Source: FEB-35 sp050263095
GTDB taxonomy: Bacteria; Desulfobacterota; Deferrimicrobia; Deferrimicrobiales; Deferrimicrobiaceae
DNA length: 6,459 bases
Direction: 5' to 3'
Assembly (NCBI GenBank): GCA_050263095.1
Contig: JBLNEW010000064.1
Span: forward strand, 1-6,459
Part shown: piece after piece, positions 1-6,459 of the stretch
Layout: each line of letters opens with the position of its first letter
Numbering within the stretch: position 1 is the first letter of the stretch
Program-made: the position numbers and the translations under genes
Notes under the pieces: model-generated
The model's input: the letters and a program-made list of their open reading frames with translations, nothing else
Told to the model about the DNA's origin: nothing
Database searches by the model: none

Positions 1-1
1 C

Positions 2-274
2 GAGTCGGAGGAAAGGAAAGATCCCTTCGAACTGATCGTCCTCGACATCCGCATGCCCGGGATGTCCGGGGTTGAGCTTATGAACGAGATGCGCCGCCGG
101 GGGATACACATTCCGGTATTCGTCATGACCTGTTTCGTCGAGAAGGGGCTTGCCCGTGAGCTGAACGACAAGGGGTGCTTCGATATCATAGAGAAGCCTT
201 TCCCTCCCCAGGAGCTTGTCAGCCGGATCGCCGACCTGTTTTCGCGATTTAGGAACCGGAAGGAAACGGCATGA
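2..274 (+). CDS. Response-regulator receiver domain protein, C-terminal part (5' end outside window)
   Basis: This is the last 90 residues of a CheY-like receiver domain; the frame is open from base 2, so the start lies upstream and the ATG at 53 is internal. The conserved phosphorelay residues are visible: the phosphoacceptor Asp in LIVLDIRMPG (codon 44-46), the switch Thr in FVMT (codon 128-130) and the Lys of the EKPF motif (codon 194-196). The residue after the Thr is Cys, where Ala or Gly is more usual. The protein stops soon after the last receiver helix (QELVSRIADLFSRF, then a short basic tail), so no output domain follows. It is therefore either a stand-alone receiver or the C-terminal receiver of a hybrid histidine kinase; the window cannot decide. 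In the cell it would accept a phosphoryl group in the cytoplasm. Its TGA overlaps the ATG of the oxidase gene, which implies co-transcription and probably translational coupling. What signal it senses and what it controls are not visible. Confidence 0.93.
   Translation, partial: ESEERKDPFELIVLDIRMPGMSGVELMNEMRRRGIHIPVFVMTCFVEKGLARELNDKGCFDIIEKPFPPQELVSRIADLFSRFRNRKETA
258..264 (+). promoter_or_regulatory. Ribosome binding site of the multicopper oxidase gene
   Basis: A GGAAGGA purine run ends six bases before the ATG at 271, a good Shine-Dalgarno distance. It lies inside the 3' end of the receiver gene. Together with the ATGA overlap and the signal peptide that begins right at this ATG, it fixes the start of the oxidase at 271. 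Confidence 0.75.
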
Positions 275-351
275 GGAGGATAAAGGCCCTTTTCGTCTTC
301 CTTGCGGTTGCATCGGTTGCGATGACTTTTTATACCGCGGACGCGGAGGCG
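271..351 (+). other. Sec signal peptide of the oxidase
   Basis: Residues 1-27 have a basic start (MRRIK), a hydrophobic core (ALFVFLAVASVAM) and an Ala-x-Ala style end (AEA, residues 25-27), so signal peptidase I would cut before Lys28. There is no twin-arginine motif with the expected consensus and no lipobox Cys. Export by Sec means that copper would have to be loaded outside the cytoplasm. Confidence 0.85.
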
Positions 352-3300
352 AAGACGATACGGGCGGACGTGGTCGCCATCGACCAGCCGATCGTCTACA
401 ACCGCATGGGGGCCTATAACCTCGTCGGCATGGTCTACGCGCTGCGGCAGGACGTTGTAATACTGGGTCAGGCGGCCGGCTTTCCCACGGGGCAGGGTTT
501 CCTGGGATTCCCCGACGGAACACCCGTAAACAAAACCGGCCTCACCGATTTACAGCTTGCCGGACAGGTCGCTCTCAGGCCTGACAAGCGGCCACGGCCC
601 ATCGTCCTGCGGATGAACGTGGGCGACACTCTCGAGGTTCGCTTCGCCAACCTCCTCAATCCTTCGAGGGTCCTGAACGACATGCCCGCAGACCGGCACG
701 CGAGCTTCCATCCACTGGGCCTCTCGCCGGCGGACTCGATCCTTGACGACGGCTCCTTCGTGGGCAGGAATCCGGGCAGCCTGCTTGCCCCGGGACAGTC
801 GAGGACCTACCGGTGGACGGTGCGCACACCGAAGGCGGGCGAGGCGGGCAACGACGGAGAGCAGGCATACCTGGTGGTCAGCCATGGATCGATCTTCGGC
901 GGTGAAGGGCTCGACCAGAGCCGCGCAACCGGCCTGTTCGGCGTCGTCGTCGTGGAGCCTGCCGGGTCGGAATACTTCCGCAGCCAGGTGACCGAGGAAG
1001 AGATGCGCCTTGCCACCAGGAAGAACGCGGACGGATCGCTCATGCTCACCGCGGGCGGCCACCCGGTAATGGATTACAACGCCAGGTACCCGCGGGACTG
1101 CGCCGACGGCCCGGACGCCCCTGCGGGCGGCGGCGACGGCGTGTGGTGCCTGGAAGGAAAGGCTGGGCTCCCCGTCCTCTCCATGCTGAACGATCCCGAC
1201 GGGCCGGGCCCGCTGGCGCCGGAGATCGTGCATACGGACATAAATGCGATAATCGCCTACACGAACGACGGACAGCTCGACCTCAACACTTCGAGCGGAA
1301 AGTTCCCGCCCTCCACCTACCCGCTTGAACTCAAGGGGAAGAACAACCCCTCGTACCCGAACCGGCTCGAGCCATTCCGCGAGTTCACCTCGGTATTCCA
1401 CGACGAATCGCAGGTGACCCAGGCGTTCCAGGGTTTCTACGAGGACCCTGTATTTTCGCACACCATGCACAGCGTGCGGGACGGGTTCATGATCAACTAC
1501 GGATCGGGGGGGGTCGGCTCGGAGATCATCGCCAACCGGCTCGGAGTCGGGCCGATGCATGACTGCCTCACATGCGCTTACGAGGAGTTCTTCCTCACAT
1601 CCCACGTCGTGGGCGATCCCGGAATGAACGTGGACGTGCCGGCCAACGCGGGCCTTCTGAACCACGCCCCCGGCCAGCAGGTGCCCCCGGGGTATTCCGG
1701 GCCGAAGGCCACCAAGGCGCTTTATCCGGACGATCCCAGCACGGTCCACCACGCGTACCAGAGCGACTTCGTCAAGATCCGGAACCTCCACGCGGGGCCC
1801 AAGGAGCACCACATCTTCCATCTGCACAACCACCAGTGGCTGTTCAATCCCAACGACGACAACTCCAACTATCTCGACGCCCAGGGGATCGGCCCCGGCT
1901 CGAGCTATACATACGAGCTCGTGTTCGGCGGCTCGGGGAACCGGAACAAGTCGCTGGGCGATTCCATTTACCACTGCCACTTCTATCCCCATTTCGCCCA
2001 GGGGATGTGGACCCACATACGCCACCACGACGTGTTCGAGTCGGGCACGCGGCTTGAGGTGAGCGGGGATCCCGGCGCGCCGTCGGCCTTCCACGCGGTT
2101 CCTTTCGCGCTGCAGGACGGCACCCCCGCGCTGCTCGACCCGGCCACCGGCGCACGTGCGCGGGCCCTCCCCGACGGCGAGATCGTGGCGGGGACCCCGA
2201 TCCCCGCCCTCGTGCCGCTGCCGGGCAAGCCGATGGCTCCGATACCGGGCGCCGTGGTCGTCGTTCCCAACCAGAACTCGACCGTCGCCTCCGTATTCCA
2301 CCCCGACTCCCCGGGAGCGCAGGTCCCGACGGGGAGCCTGGTAAGGGTGATCGACCGGAACGTCAATCCCGGTTATCCCTTCTTCATCGCCGGGATCGAG
2401 GACACCGTCGGACAGCGGCCGCCCAATCCGCCCCTGGACATGTTCCCGGACCCGAACAATCCCGCGGACGGCGGCTGGGACGGCGGGCTGCCCAGGCACT
2501 CCCTCGACGGGATCATTGCAGCCGGCGATGTGACCGACGCCGTCGGGAACCCGGTGCCGGCGTATTATTCGACCGAATCGCGCCTCGACTTCTCCAAGGT
2601 GATCAATCGCGCGCGGCCTGTCTTCTTCCCGCAGGACGGCACCGACGTTGAGAAGGCGGCGATGGCGTATCACGCGCAGAAGTTCCACGACACGTTTCGC
2701 CCGGACGGCACTCCCGCCGCCGGCGCTTCGGGGTTCCGAACCAACGGCCAGCCCCCCCAGCCCAGCGCTCCGTACGCCGAGCCTTGCATCGACGACAACG
2801 GCGACCTGGTCGTGGCCGGCGTTGCCGCCAGCTTCTTCGACGGCACGGGAGGTAAAACCTGGTCAGGCATCCCCCGGTTCGGAGCGAACAACCCCCGCGT
2901 CTACAAGGCGGCCAATATCCAGTTCGACGCCGTCTTAAACAAGGCGGGGTGGCACTTCCCGCAGCAGCGGATCATAACGCTCTGGGACGATGCGGTCCCG
3001 ACTATCGATCGCATACGTCCGCCCGAGCCGCTGGTGATGCGCCAGAACGCCCTTGACTGCGTGAAATACCTGCACACGAACCTGGTGCCGGAGGTTTACG
3101 AGCTGGACGACTTCCAGGTCCGCACCCCCACCGACGTCATCGGGCAGCACATCCACCTGCCGAAGTTCGAGGTGATCTCTGCCGACGGTTCGGGCAACGG
3201 ATGGAACTACGAGGACGGAACGCTGTCACCTGGAGCGGTCCGCGAGAGGATTGCGGCGATCAACACGTATAACAACACGCCGGGATTGCCCCCCGTGCAG

Positions 3301-6300
3301 CATCCGGCGAGCTCCTGCACCCCGGGGGGGAACGGAGACCTCGTCCCGTGCGCGCATCCCTTCTTCGGCAGGTTCAACAACCCCGAGTGGATGGGAGCCC
3401 GCACCACGATCCAGCGCTGGTTCTCCGATCCGGTACTGAACGCCGAGAAGGTGGAGCGCGGCCTGGGCATAACCTTCACCCACGACCATTTCGGACCCTC
3501 CACGCATCAGCAGATCGGGCTTTACGGCACGATAATCAACGAGCCGCTGGACTCCGTATGGGTCCACAACGAGACCGGCAAGCCCCTGGGGAACAACGCA
3601 GGCTCGACCGAGTACAACGACAATGTGCTTGCGGCGGCGATCGGTACGCGCACGGACGGCGGGCCCACGAGCTGGCAGGCGGCGATCCTCACCGGGGACG
3701 TCGACGGGGACGGCGTAAACGACAGCTACCGCGAGTTCTTCATGGAGTTCCAGGATTTCCAGGCGGCCTACGAAGCGGGGACGAACGTGGGAGGCCGCGA
3801 CGCGCAGGGGAACGTGATCCTTCCCACGTCCGATACGTTCCGGGCGGCCATCAACCCGCCCTTCAAGGCGGATTCGATCGTCGCTCCGCGGGATCCCTTC
3901 CTCCTCGGGCTGAACCAGGACCTCGTCCGGTACTCGCAGACCTGCCCGGGATTCCAGGTCCGGCCCTGCCCTGAGGCGATATCGGCGGACGACACGGGTA
4001 CGTTCGTCGTCAATTACAGGAACGAGCCGGTGGGGCTGCGCGTCTTCGACCCGAACGCATCAGGACCCGACGGCCTTCCCGGCGCCCAGGCGGCGGGACA
4101 GGCGGGCGACCTCGCGTTCGCGCTCTCTTCGAATGTTACCCGGGCGATCCCTGCGCTCAACGTCCAGCCGGACGGGCCTGGCTCCCTTACCCACTATCAG
4201 GTCCGGCCCACCCTGGACCAGCGGCCGCTCGATCCCTACACATTGAACGTGCGGGCCCAGTCCGGCGACCGCGTCAGGATCAAGCTGCAGGTGGGCGCTA
4301 CCGAGGAAGGGCACAACCCGACCCTCCACGGCCTCAAGTGGACCCAGGCAGGATCGAGCTTCGGCACCGCGCCCAACTCCGGCTGGCGCAACAGCCAGTC
4401 GTTCATGGGAATCTCGGAACAGTTCACGCTTAATACGCCCATCAACGCCGACCTTGGGCAGGTGACCAATGTCGCCGATTACGCCTATTCGGTATCCGCC
4501 GCCTCACAGGGCTGGTGGAACGGCTCCTGGGGACTCATCCGGACATATCGGGGAAGGCGCAGCGACCTCGTGCAGCTTCCCAACAATCCCAAGCCGATAG
4601 CCATCACGAACGCGTCGAACTTCAGCGGCGTCTGCCCGCTCTCGGCTCCCCAGCGAAACTATGACGTAACCGCCGTGGCCGGCAAGGACGTCCTCCCGGT
4701 GGACCCGGTCCTCGGGATCCGGACGCTCGTCTACAACTCGCGGCAGACCCCCATTCCCGTGATCAATCCGGAGCCGTTGCCGGGGAATCCCCCCGAGCCG
4801 GGTATCCAGATAGGATCGAACGGGCCGCTCCACGATCCGACGGCGCTTCTTTACGTCATGACTTCGGACCTGGAGCCGATCGACCCTAACCACGCGGCGT
4901 GTCTCACGGGAGGCGTCAATAACACCAACTGCCCCGTGCAGCTTAAACCTACGGCTCCCATAGAGCCGGTCGTCCTGCGGGCGGCCGCGGGGGACTGCAT
5001 AAACGTGACGCTGCGCAACCGCCTGCTCGACGTGACCGACATGAACGGGTTCGACGTGATGCCGGCGGTCGTCAACCGGGTCCAGGACTTCGATCCCCTC
5101 GAGGGAGGCACCCGTACATTCAATATGAATCTTATCCGCCCGTCGCAGCATGTGGGCCTCCATCCGCAACTGGTGGAATACGACGTCACCAGGGCGGACG
5201 GGGTCAACGTGGGGGTCAATCCCACCGTGACGGTGCCGCCCGGCGGCGTGCAGACGTTCAAGTGGTACGCGGGAGACCTGACGCACAAGCGCGGCCCCAC
5301 CATCGGGCCGGTCAATACCGTCCGTATCGTCGCCACGCCGGTGGAATTCGGCGGCACGTTCCTCGGACCCGCCGACAAGATCAAGCAGGTCCAGAAGGGG
5401 CTGGTCGGCGCGCTCGTCATCGAACCGGCGGGATCTACCTGGACGGACGACACCCTCGTAATGGGTGTCAACACGGGCGATCCGGCTATGGCGGGGCGCA
5501 CTACACGGGCGGCGTCAACCGTCACTGCCCCGGGGAAAACCTTCAGGGACTTCACCCTTGTATGGCAGTCGAGCAACAACGTCCGGCTTGCGAACAACAC
5601 CGCGGTCTCGGCCGTGGCGGCCGAGGGGGTCGGCCTTCCGGAGGATTCGGAGGACGCGGGTCTTCGGGCGTTCAACTACCGGACGGAACCGCTCTGGTTC
5701 AGGTACGGGCTGTCGCCCAACTTCCATATAGAGCAGGTTCGGGACATACCCAACACCTCGATGGCGTACAGCAACGAGTGGCCGGATCCGGCAACCGGCA
5801 TTCCCGTCGGGGACCCACAGACCCCGATCTTCACCGTCCCCGCCGGGATGGAAGCCCGTATCAGGGTCGGGGAGCCGGGCGGCCACATGCGGAACAAGGT
5901 GTTCACCCTTCACGGGCATTCGTGGCAGCGGGATCCTTACGTTTGCCCGGGCTCTGCCCACTACGGGCTCGTCGGGAAGTGCCTCCCGAGCGACGTCCCC
6001 TCCAAGGGGATCGGGGACAACCCGCTCGGCTTCTTCCGCGGGGCGCAGGAGGGATTAGGCGCCGGATCGCATTTCGACGTGGTGCTCGAGTCGGCGGGGG
6101 GGCCCAACGCGGTGCCGGGCGATTACCTCTTCACCGACCAGGCGGCCTTCGGCAGCTTTGCGGGATCCTGGGGGATACTGCGTGTGGCGGGTCCTCCGGC
6201 ACCGCCGCCTCCGCCACCGGCTACCGGCGTCACCCTTTCCGCCAGCCCCGTCAATTCTCAAACGGCTGGCCAGCCCGTGGTCTTCACCGCAGTTGCCGGC

Positions 6301-6459
6301 GGCGGTTCGGGGACCTACGAATACCGGTTCTGGCTTTACAGCGGCGGCGCCTGGAGCGTGGCGCGAGCCTACGGGGCCGGCAACAGCTGGACCTGGAACA
6401 CCACTGCCGCGGATTCAGGGAACCACTTCGTATGGGTGGACGCGCGCAACTCCGGCTCC
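271..6459 (+). CDS. Giant secreted multicopper oxidase, MofA/OmpB-like, with C-terminal Ig-like tail (3' end outside window)
   Basis: A single frame of 2063 codons with no stop in the window. Residues 1-27 are a Sec signal peptide. The body shows three successive rounds of multicopper-oxidase AB and CD motif pairs, read as six cupredoxin-like domains. Complete copper sites are HxxHxH at residues 514/517/519 (motif C), HCHFYPHFAQGM at 568-579 (motif D, with Cys569 and axial Met579 of the type 1 copper), HIH at 960-962 (motif A) and HDH at 1071-1073 (motif B). These would supply one type 1 copper and one trinuclear cluster for coupling substrate oxidation to O2 reduction. Segments such as CLTCAYEEFFLTS (432-444) and FTHDHFGPSTHQQ resemble, from memory, the MofA manganese oxidase and Geobacter OmpB. 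MofA is about 1,660 residues as I recall, so this protein is longer, partly through its proline linker and Ig-like tail after residue 1974. It should be periplasmic or on the cell surface. There are no CxxCH haem motifs. Substrate (Mn(II), Fe(II) or other) cannot be told from sequence; the family call is strong, the exact role is not. Confidence 0.93.
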   Translation, partial: MRRIKALFVFLAVASVAMTFYTADAEAKTIRADVVAIDQPIVYNRMGAYNLVGMVYALRQDVVILGQAAGFPTGQGFLGFPDGTPVNKTGLTDLQLAGQVALRPDKRPRPIVLRMNVGDTLEVRFANLLNPSRVLNDMPADRHASFHPLGLSPADSILDDGSFVGRNPGSLLAPGQSRTYRWTVRTPKAGEAGNDGEQAYLVVSHGSIFGGEGLDQSRATGLFGVVVVEPAGSEYFRSQVTEEEMRLATRKNADGSLMLTAGGHPVMDYNARYPRDCADGPDAPAGGGDGVWCLEGKAGLPVLSMLNDPDGPGPLAPEIVHTDINAIIAYTNDGQLDLNTSSGKFPPSTYPLELKGKNNPSYPNRLEPFREFTSVFHDESQVTQAFQGFYEDPVFSHTMHSVRDGFMINYGSGGVGSEIIANRLGVGPMHDCLTCAYEEFFLTSHVVGDPGMNVDVPANAGLLNHAPGQQVPPGYSGPKATKALYPDDPSTVHHAYQSDFVKIRNLHAGPKEHHIFHLHNHQWLFNPNDDNSNYLDAQGIGPGSSYTYELVFGGSGNRNKSLGDSIYHCHFYPHFAQGMWTHIRHHDVFESGTRLEVSGDPGAPSAFHAVPFALQDGTPALLDPATGARARALPDGEIVAGTPIPALVPLPGKPMAPIPGAVVVVPNQNSTVASVFHPDSPGAQVPTGSLVRVIDRNVNPGYPFFIAGIEDTVGQRPPNPPLDMFPDPNNPADGGWDGGLPRHSLDGIIAAGDVTDAVGNPVPAYYSTESRLDFSKVINRARPVFFPQDGTDVEKAAMAYHAQKFHDTFRPDGTPAAGASGFRTNGQPPQPSAPYAEPCIDDNGDLVVAGVAASFFDGTGGKTWSGIPRFGANNPRVYKAANIQFDAVLNKAGWHFPQQRIITLWDDAVPTIDRIRPPEPLVMRQNALDCVKYLHTNLVPEVYELDDFQVRTPTDVIGQHIHLPKFEVISADGSGNGWNYEDGTLSPGAVRERIAAINTYNNTPGLPPVQHPASSCTPGGNGDLVPCAHPFFGRFNNPEWMGARTTIQRWFSDPVLNAEKVERGLGITFTHDHFGPSTHQQIGLYGTIINEPLDSVWVHNETGKPLGNNAGSTEYNDNVLAAAIGTRTDGGPTSWQAAILTGDVDGDGVNDSYREFFMEFQDFQAAYEAGTNVGGRDAQGNVILPTSDTFRAAINPPFKADSIVAPRDPFLLGLNQDLVRYSQTCPGFQVRPCPEAISADDTGTFVVNYRNEPVGLRVFDPNASGPDGLPGAQAAGQAGDLAFALSSNVTRAIPALNVQPDGPGSLTHYQVRPTLDQRPLDPYTLNVRAQSGDRVRIKLQVGATEEGHNPTLHGLKWTQAGSSFGTAPNSGWRNSQSFMGISEQFTLNTPINADLGQVTNVADYAYSVSAASQGWWNGSWGLIRTYRGRRSDLVQLPNNPKPIAITNASNFSGVCPLSAPQRNYDVTAVAGKDVLPVDPVLGIRTLVYNSRQTPIPVINPEPLPGNPPEPGIQIGSNGPLHDPTALLYVMTSDLEPIDPNHAACLTGGVNNTNCPVQLKPTAPIEPVVLRAAAGDCINVTLRNRLLDVTDMNGFDVMPAVVNRVQDFDPLEGGTRTFNMNLIRPSQHVGLHPQLVEYDVTRADGVNVGVNPTVTVPPGGVQTFKWYAGDLTHKRGPTIGPVNTVRIVATPVEFGGTFLGPADKIKQVQKGLVGALVIEPAGSTWTDDTLVMGVNTGDPAMAGRTTRAASTVTAPGKTFRDFTLVWQSSNNVRLANNTAVSAVAAEGVGLPEDSEDAGLRAFNYRTEPLWFRYGLSPNFHIEQVRDIPNTSMAYSNEWPDPATGIPVGDPQTPIFTVPAGMEARIRVGEPGGHMRNKVFTLHGHSWQRDPYVCPGSAHYGLVGKCLPSDVPSKGIGDNPLGFFRGAQEGLGAGSHFDVVLESAGGPNAVPGDYLFTDQAAFGSFAGSWGILRVAGPPAPPPPPPATGVTLSASPVNSQTAGQPVVFTAVAGGGSGTYEYRFWLYSGGAWSVARAYGAGNSWTWNTTAADSGNHFVWVDARNSGS
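640..1005 (+). other. Round 1 AB cupredoxin-like half, copper ligands largely lost
   Basis: Residues about 124-245. The fold markers of the first cupredoxin domain are present: a strand leading to ASFHPLGL (His147, with His143 four residues earlier), a LLAPGQSRTYRW segment, and the TGLFGVVVVEPAG strand at 221-232 that normally follows motif B. Where motif A should give HxHG there is only one His, and motif B is reduced to VSHGS (His205). I read this as a structural domain without a complete copper site. The domain edges are approximate. Confidence 0.6.
1801..2031 (+). other. Intact copper motifs C and D (type 1 copper plus half of the trinuclear site)
   Basis: Residues 511-587. Motif C reads HHIFHLHNHQW, giving His514 (type 1), His517 (type 2) and His519 (type 3) by the usual HxxHxH rule. 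Motif D reads YHCHFYPHFAQGMW, giving His568 and His570 (type 3), with Cys569, His574 and Met579 completing the type 1 site. All ligands of a Met-axial blue copper centre are present. In laccases this pair sits at the C-terminus of the enzyme; here it lies near residue 550 of more than 2060. Confidence 0.92.
3139..3531 (+). other. Intact copper motifs A and B (other half of the trinuclear site)
   Basis: Residues 957-1087. Motif A reads IGQHIHLPKF with His960 and His962. Motif B reads FTHDHFGPSTHQQIGLYG with His1071 and His1073, followed by the Gln and GLYG residues that are typical after the HSH motif of laccases. These four His are the expected partners of the C and D ligands about 400-500 residues upstream, completing the eight trinuclear His. 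The assignment of A and B follows the spacing and the GLYG strand. Confidence 0.88.
3691..3735 (+). other. Calcium-binding type acidic loop
   Basis: Residues 1141-1155 hold DVDGDGVND (Asp1143, Asp1145, Asp1147, Gly1148, Asp1151), the DxDxDG pattern of EF-hand and thrombospondin-type-3 calcium loops. The canonical Glu at loop position 12 is an Arg here, with Glu1155 one place later, so it is not a textbook EF-hand. It sits just after the active A/B half and before a conserved-looking REFFMEFQDF segment. Confidence 0.5.
4261..4560 (+). other. Round 2 CD cupredoxin-like half, degenerate
   Basis: Residues about 1331-1430. The motif C position reads EGHNPTLHGLKW (His1348, His1353), and the motif D position reads YAYSVSAASQGWWNGSWGLIR, with Ser1407-Val-Ser in place of the HCH. 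The GSWGLIR strand at 1418-1424 matches the GMWTHIR strand after the intact motif D (578-584), so the fold is retained while the type 1 copper is lost. Confidence 0.65.
4960..5442 (+). other. Round 3 AB cupredoxin-like half, degenerate
   Basis: Residues about 1564-1724. The motif A position reads QHVGLHPQLVEYD (His1627, His1631) and the motif B position reads DLTHKRG (His1672) without the HxH. The strand KGLVGALVIEPAGSTW (about 1709-1724) matches LFGVVVVEPAGSEYF of round 1. The H-x3-HP spacing is also shared with round 1 (His143, His147), which suggests that the two degenerate AB halves are homologous to each other. Confidence 0.6.
5830..6189 (+). other. Round 3 CD cupredoxin-like half, degenerate
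   Basis: Residues about 1854-1973. The motif C position reads KVFTLHGHSWQ, which aligns with HPFHLHGH of laccases but has Lys and Thr at the first two ligand places; His1881 and His1883 remain. The motif D position reads YLFTDQAAFGSFAGSWGILRV, with Thr1955-Asp-Gln instead of HCH and no His or Met downstream. The closing GSWGILRV strand (1965-1972) ends the oxidase part. A full type 1 site cannot form here. Confidence 0.7.
6190..6459 (+). other. Proline-rich linker and Ig/PKD-like C-terminal domain (continues past window)
   Basis: Residues 1975-1983 read PPAPPPPPP, a stiff spacer. From about 1986 the chain reads TGVTLSASPVNSQTAG, then GGGSGTYEYRFWLYSGG and AYGAGNSWTWNTT, ending in WVDARNSGS at the window edge. 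This alternating aromatic beta pattern is typical of Ig-like or PKD-like repeats in extracellular proteins; from memory, near-identical YEYRFWL...WTWNT repeats occur in secreted Geobacter-type proteins. More copies probably follow. Its role is likely display or adhesion to the cell surface or a mineral, not catalysis. Confidence 0.75.

Noticed and set aside
216..419. A 67-codon + strand frame crossing the gene junction
   Set aside because: It overlaps the end of the receiver and the signal peptide of the oxidase, both of which are well supported. It has no motif of its own.
1561..1578. Possible haem-binding motif near the CxxC pair
   Set aside because: The residue after the second Cys is Ala, not His, and no CxxCH was seen elsewhere in the protein, so a multihaem cytochrome reading is not supported.
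550..2688. A 712-codon open frame on the - strand
   Set aside because: It is codon-aligned with the oxidase frame and stays open only because the sense strand there lacks TTA, CTA and TCA codons; it ends exactly at the sense TTA codon at 550-552. Its product is rich in Arg, Val, Gly and His with no recognisable domain, while the sense strand has clear copper motifs.
3348..3974. A 208-codon + strand frame
   Set aside because: It is a shifted-frame shadow inside the oxidase, over the intact motif B region. The product is Arg/Gly/Pro-rich and matches no family I recognise.
4504..5675. Overlapping - strand frames of 260 and 274 codons
   Set aside because: They overlie the continuous oxidase frame, overlap each other in different frames, and show Arg/Pro/Ser-rich composition typical of shadows in GC-rich DNA. 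No domain is recognisable.
5884..5925. A second complete motif C at LHGHSW
   Set aside because: The first two ligand positions are Lys and Thr, and the matching motif D position has TDQ instead of HCH, so a second full copper centre cannot be built from it.

Overview
The window comes from a GC-rich bacterium and is almost entirely coding on the + strand. It holds the 3' end of a response-regulator receiver gene (2-274). This overlaps, by an ATGA start/stop junction, the start of one giant open frame that runs from 271 to the last base without a stop (2063 codons seen, 3' end missing). No RNA gene, mobile element, CRISPR array or intergenic stretch was found; the only gene junction is the 4-base overlap.

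The giant frame encodes a secreted multicopper oxidase that resembles the MofA (Leptothrix, manganese oxidation) and OmpB (Geobacter, outer-surface multicopper protein linked to Fe(III) oxide reduction) group. It has a Sec signal peptide followed by about 1,950 residues that read as three successive rounds of multicopper-oxidase motif pairs (AB then CD), which I interpret as six cupredoxin-like domains. Only two of the six half-sites keep full copper ligands: the CD pair of round one (HxxHxH at residues 514-519 and HCHxxxHxxxxM at 568-579) and the AB pair of round two (HIH at 960-962 and HDH at 1071-1073). The copper motifs therefore occur in the order C-D-A-B, permuted relative to laccases (A-B-C-D). 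The other half-sites keep the fold-marking residues but have lost most ligands. After the last cupredoxin-like domain comes a proline-rich linker (residues 1975-1983) and an Ig/PKD-like adhesive type domain that continues past the window.

The likely host is a metal-cycling proteobacterium of the Geobacter/Desulfuromonadales type or a similar GC-rich environmental lineage. This rests on recalled resemblance of the oxidase and of the C-terminal Ig-like tail to proteins from that group, not on a database search. The receiver gene directly upstream suggests that a phosphorelay and the surface oxidase are made from one transcript. The promoter must lie upstream of the window.
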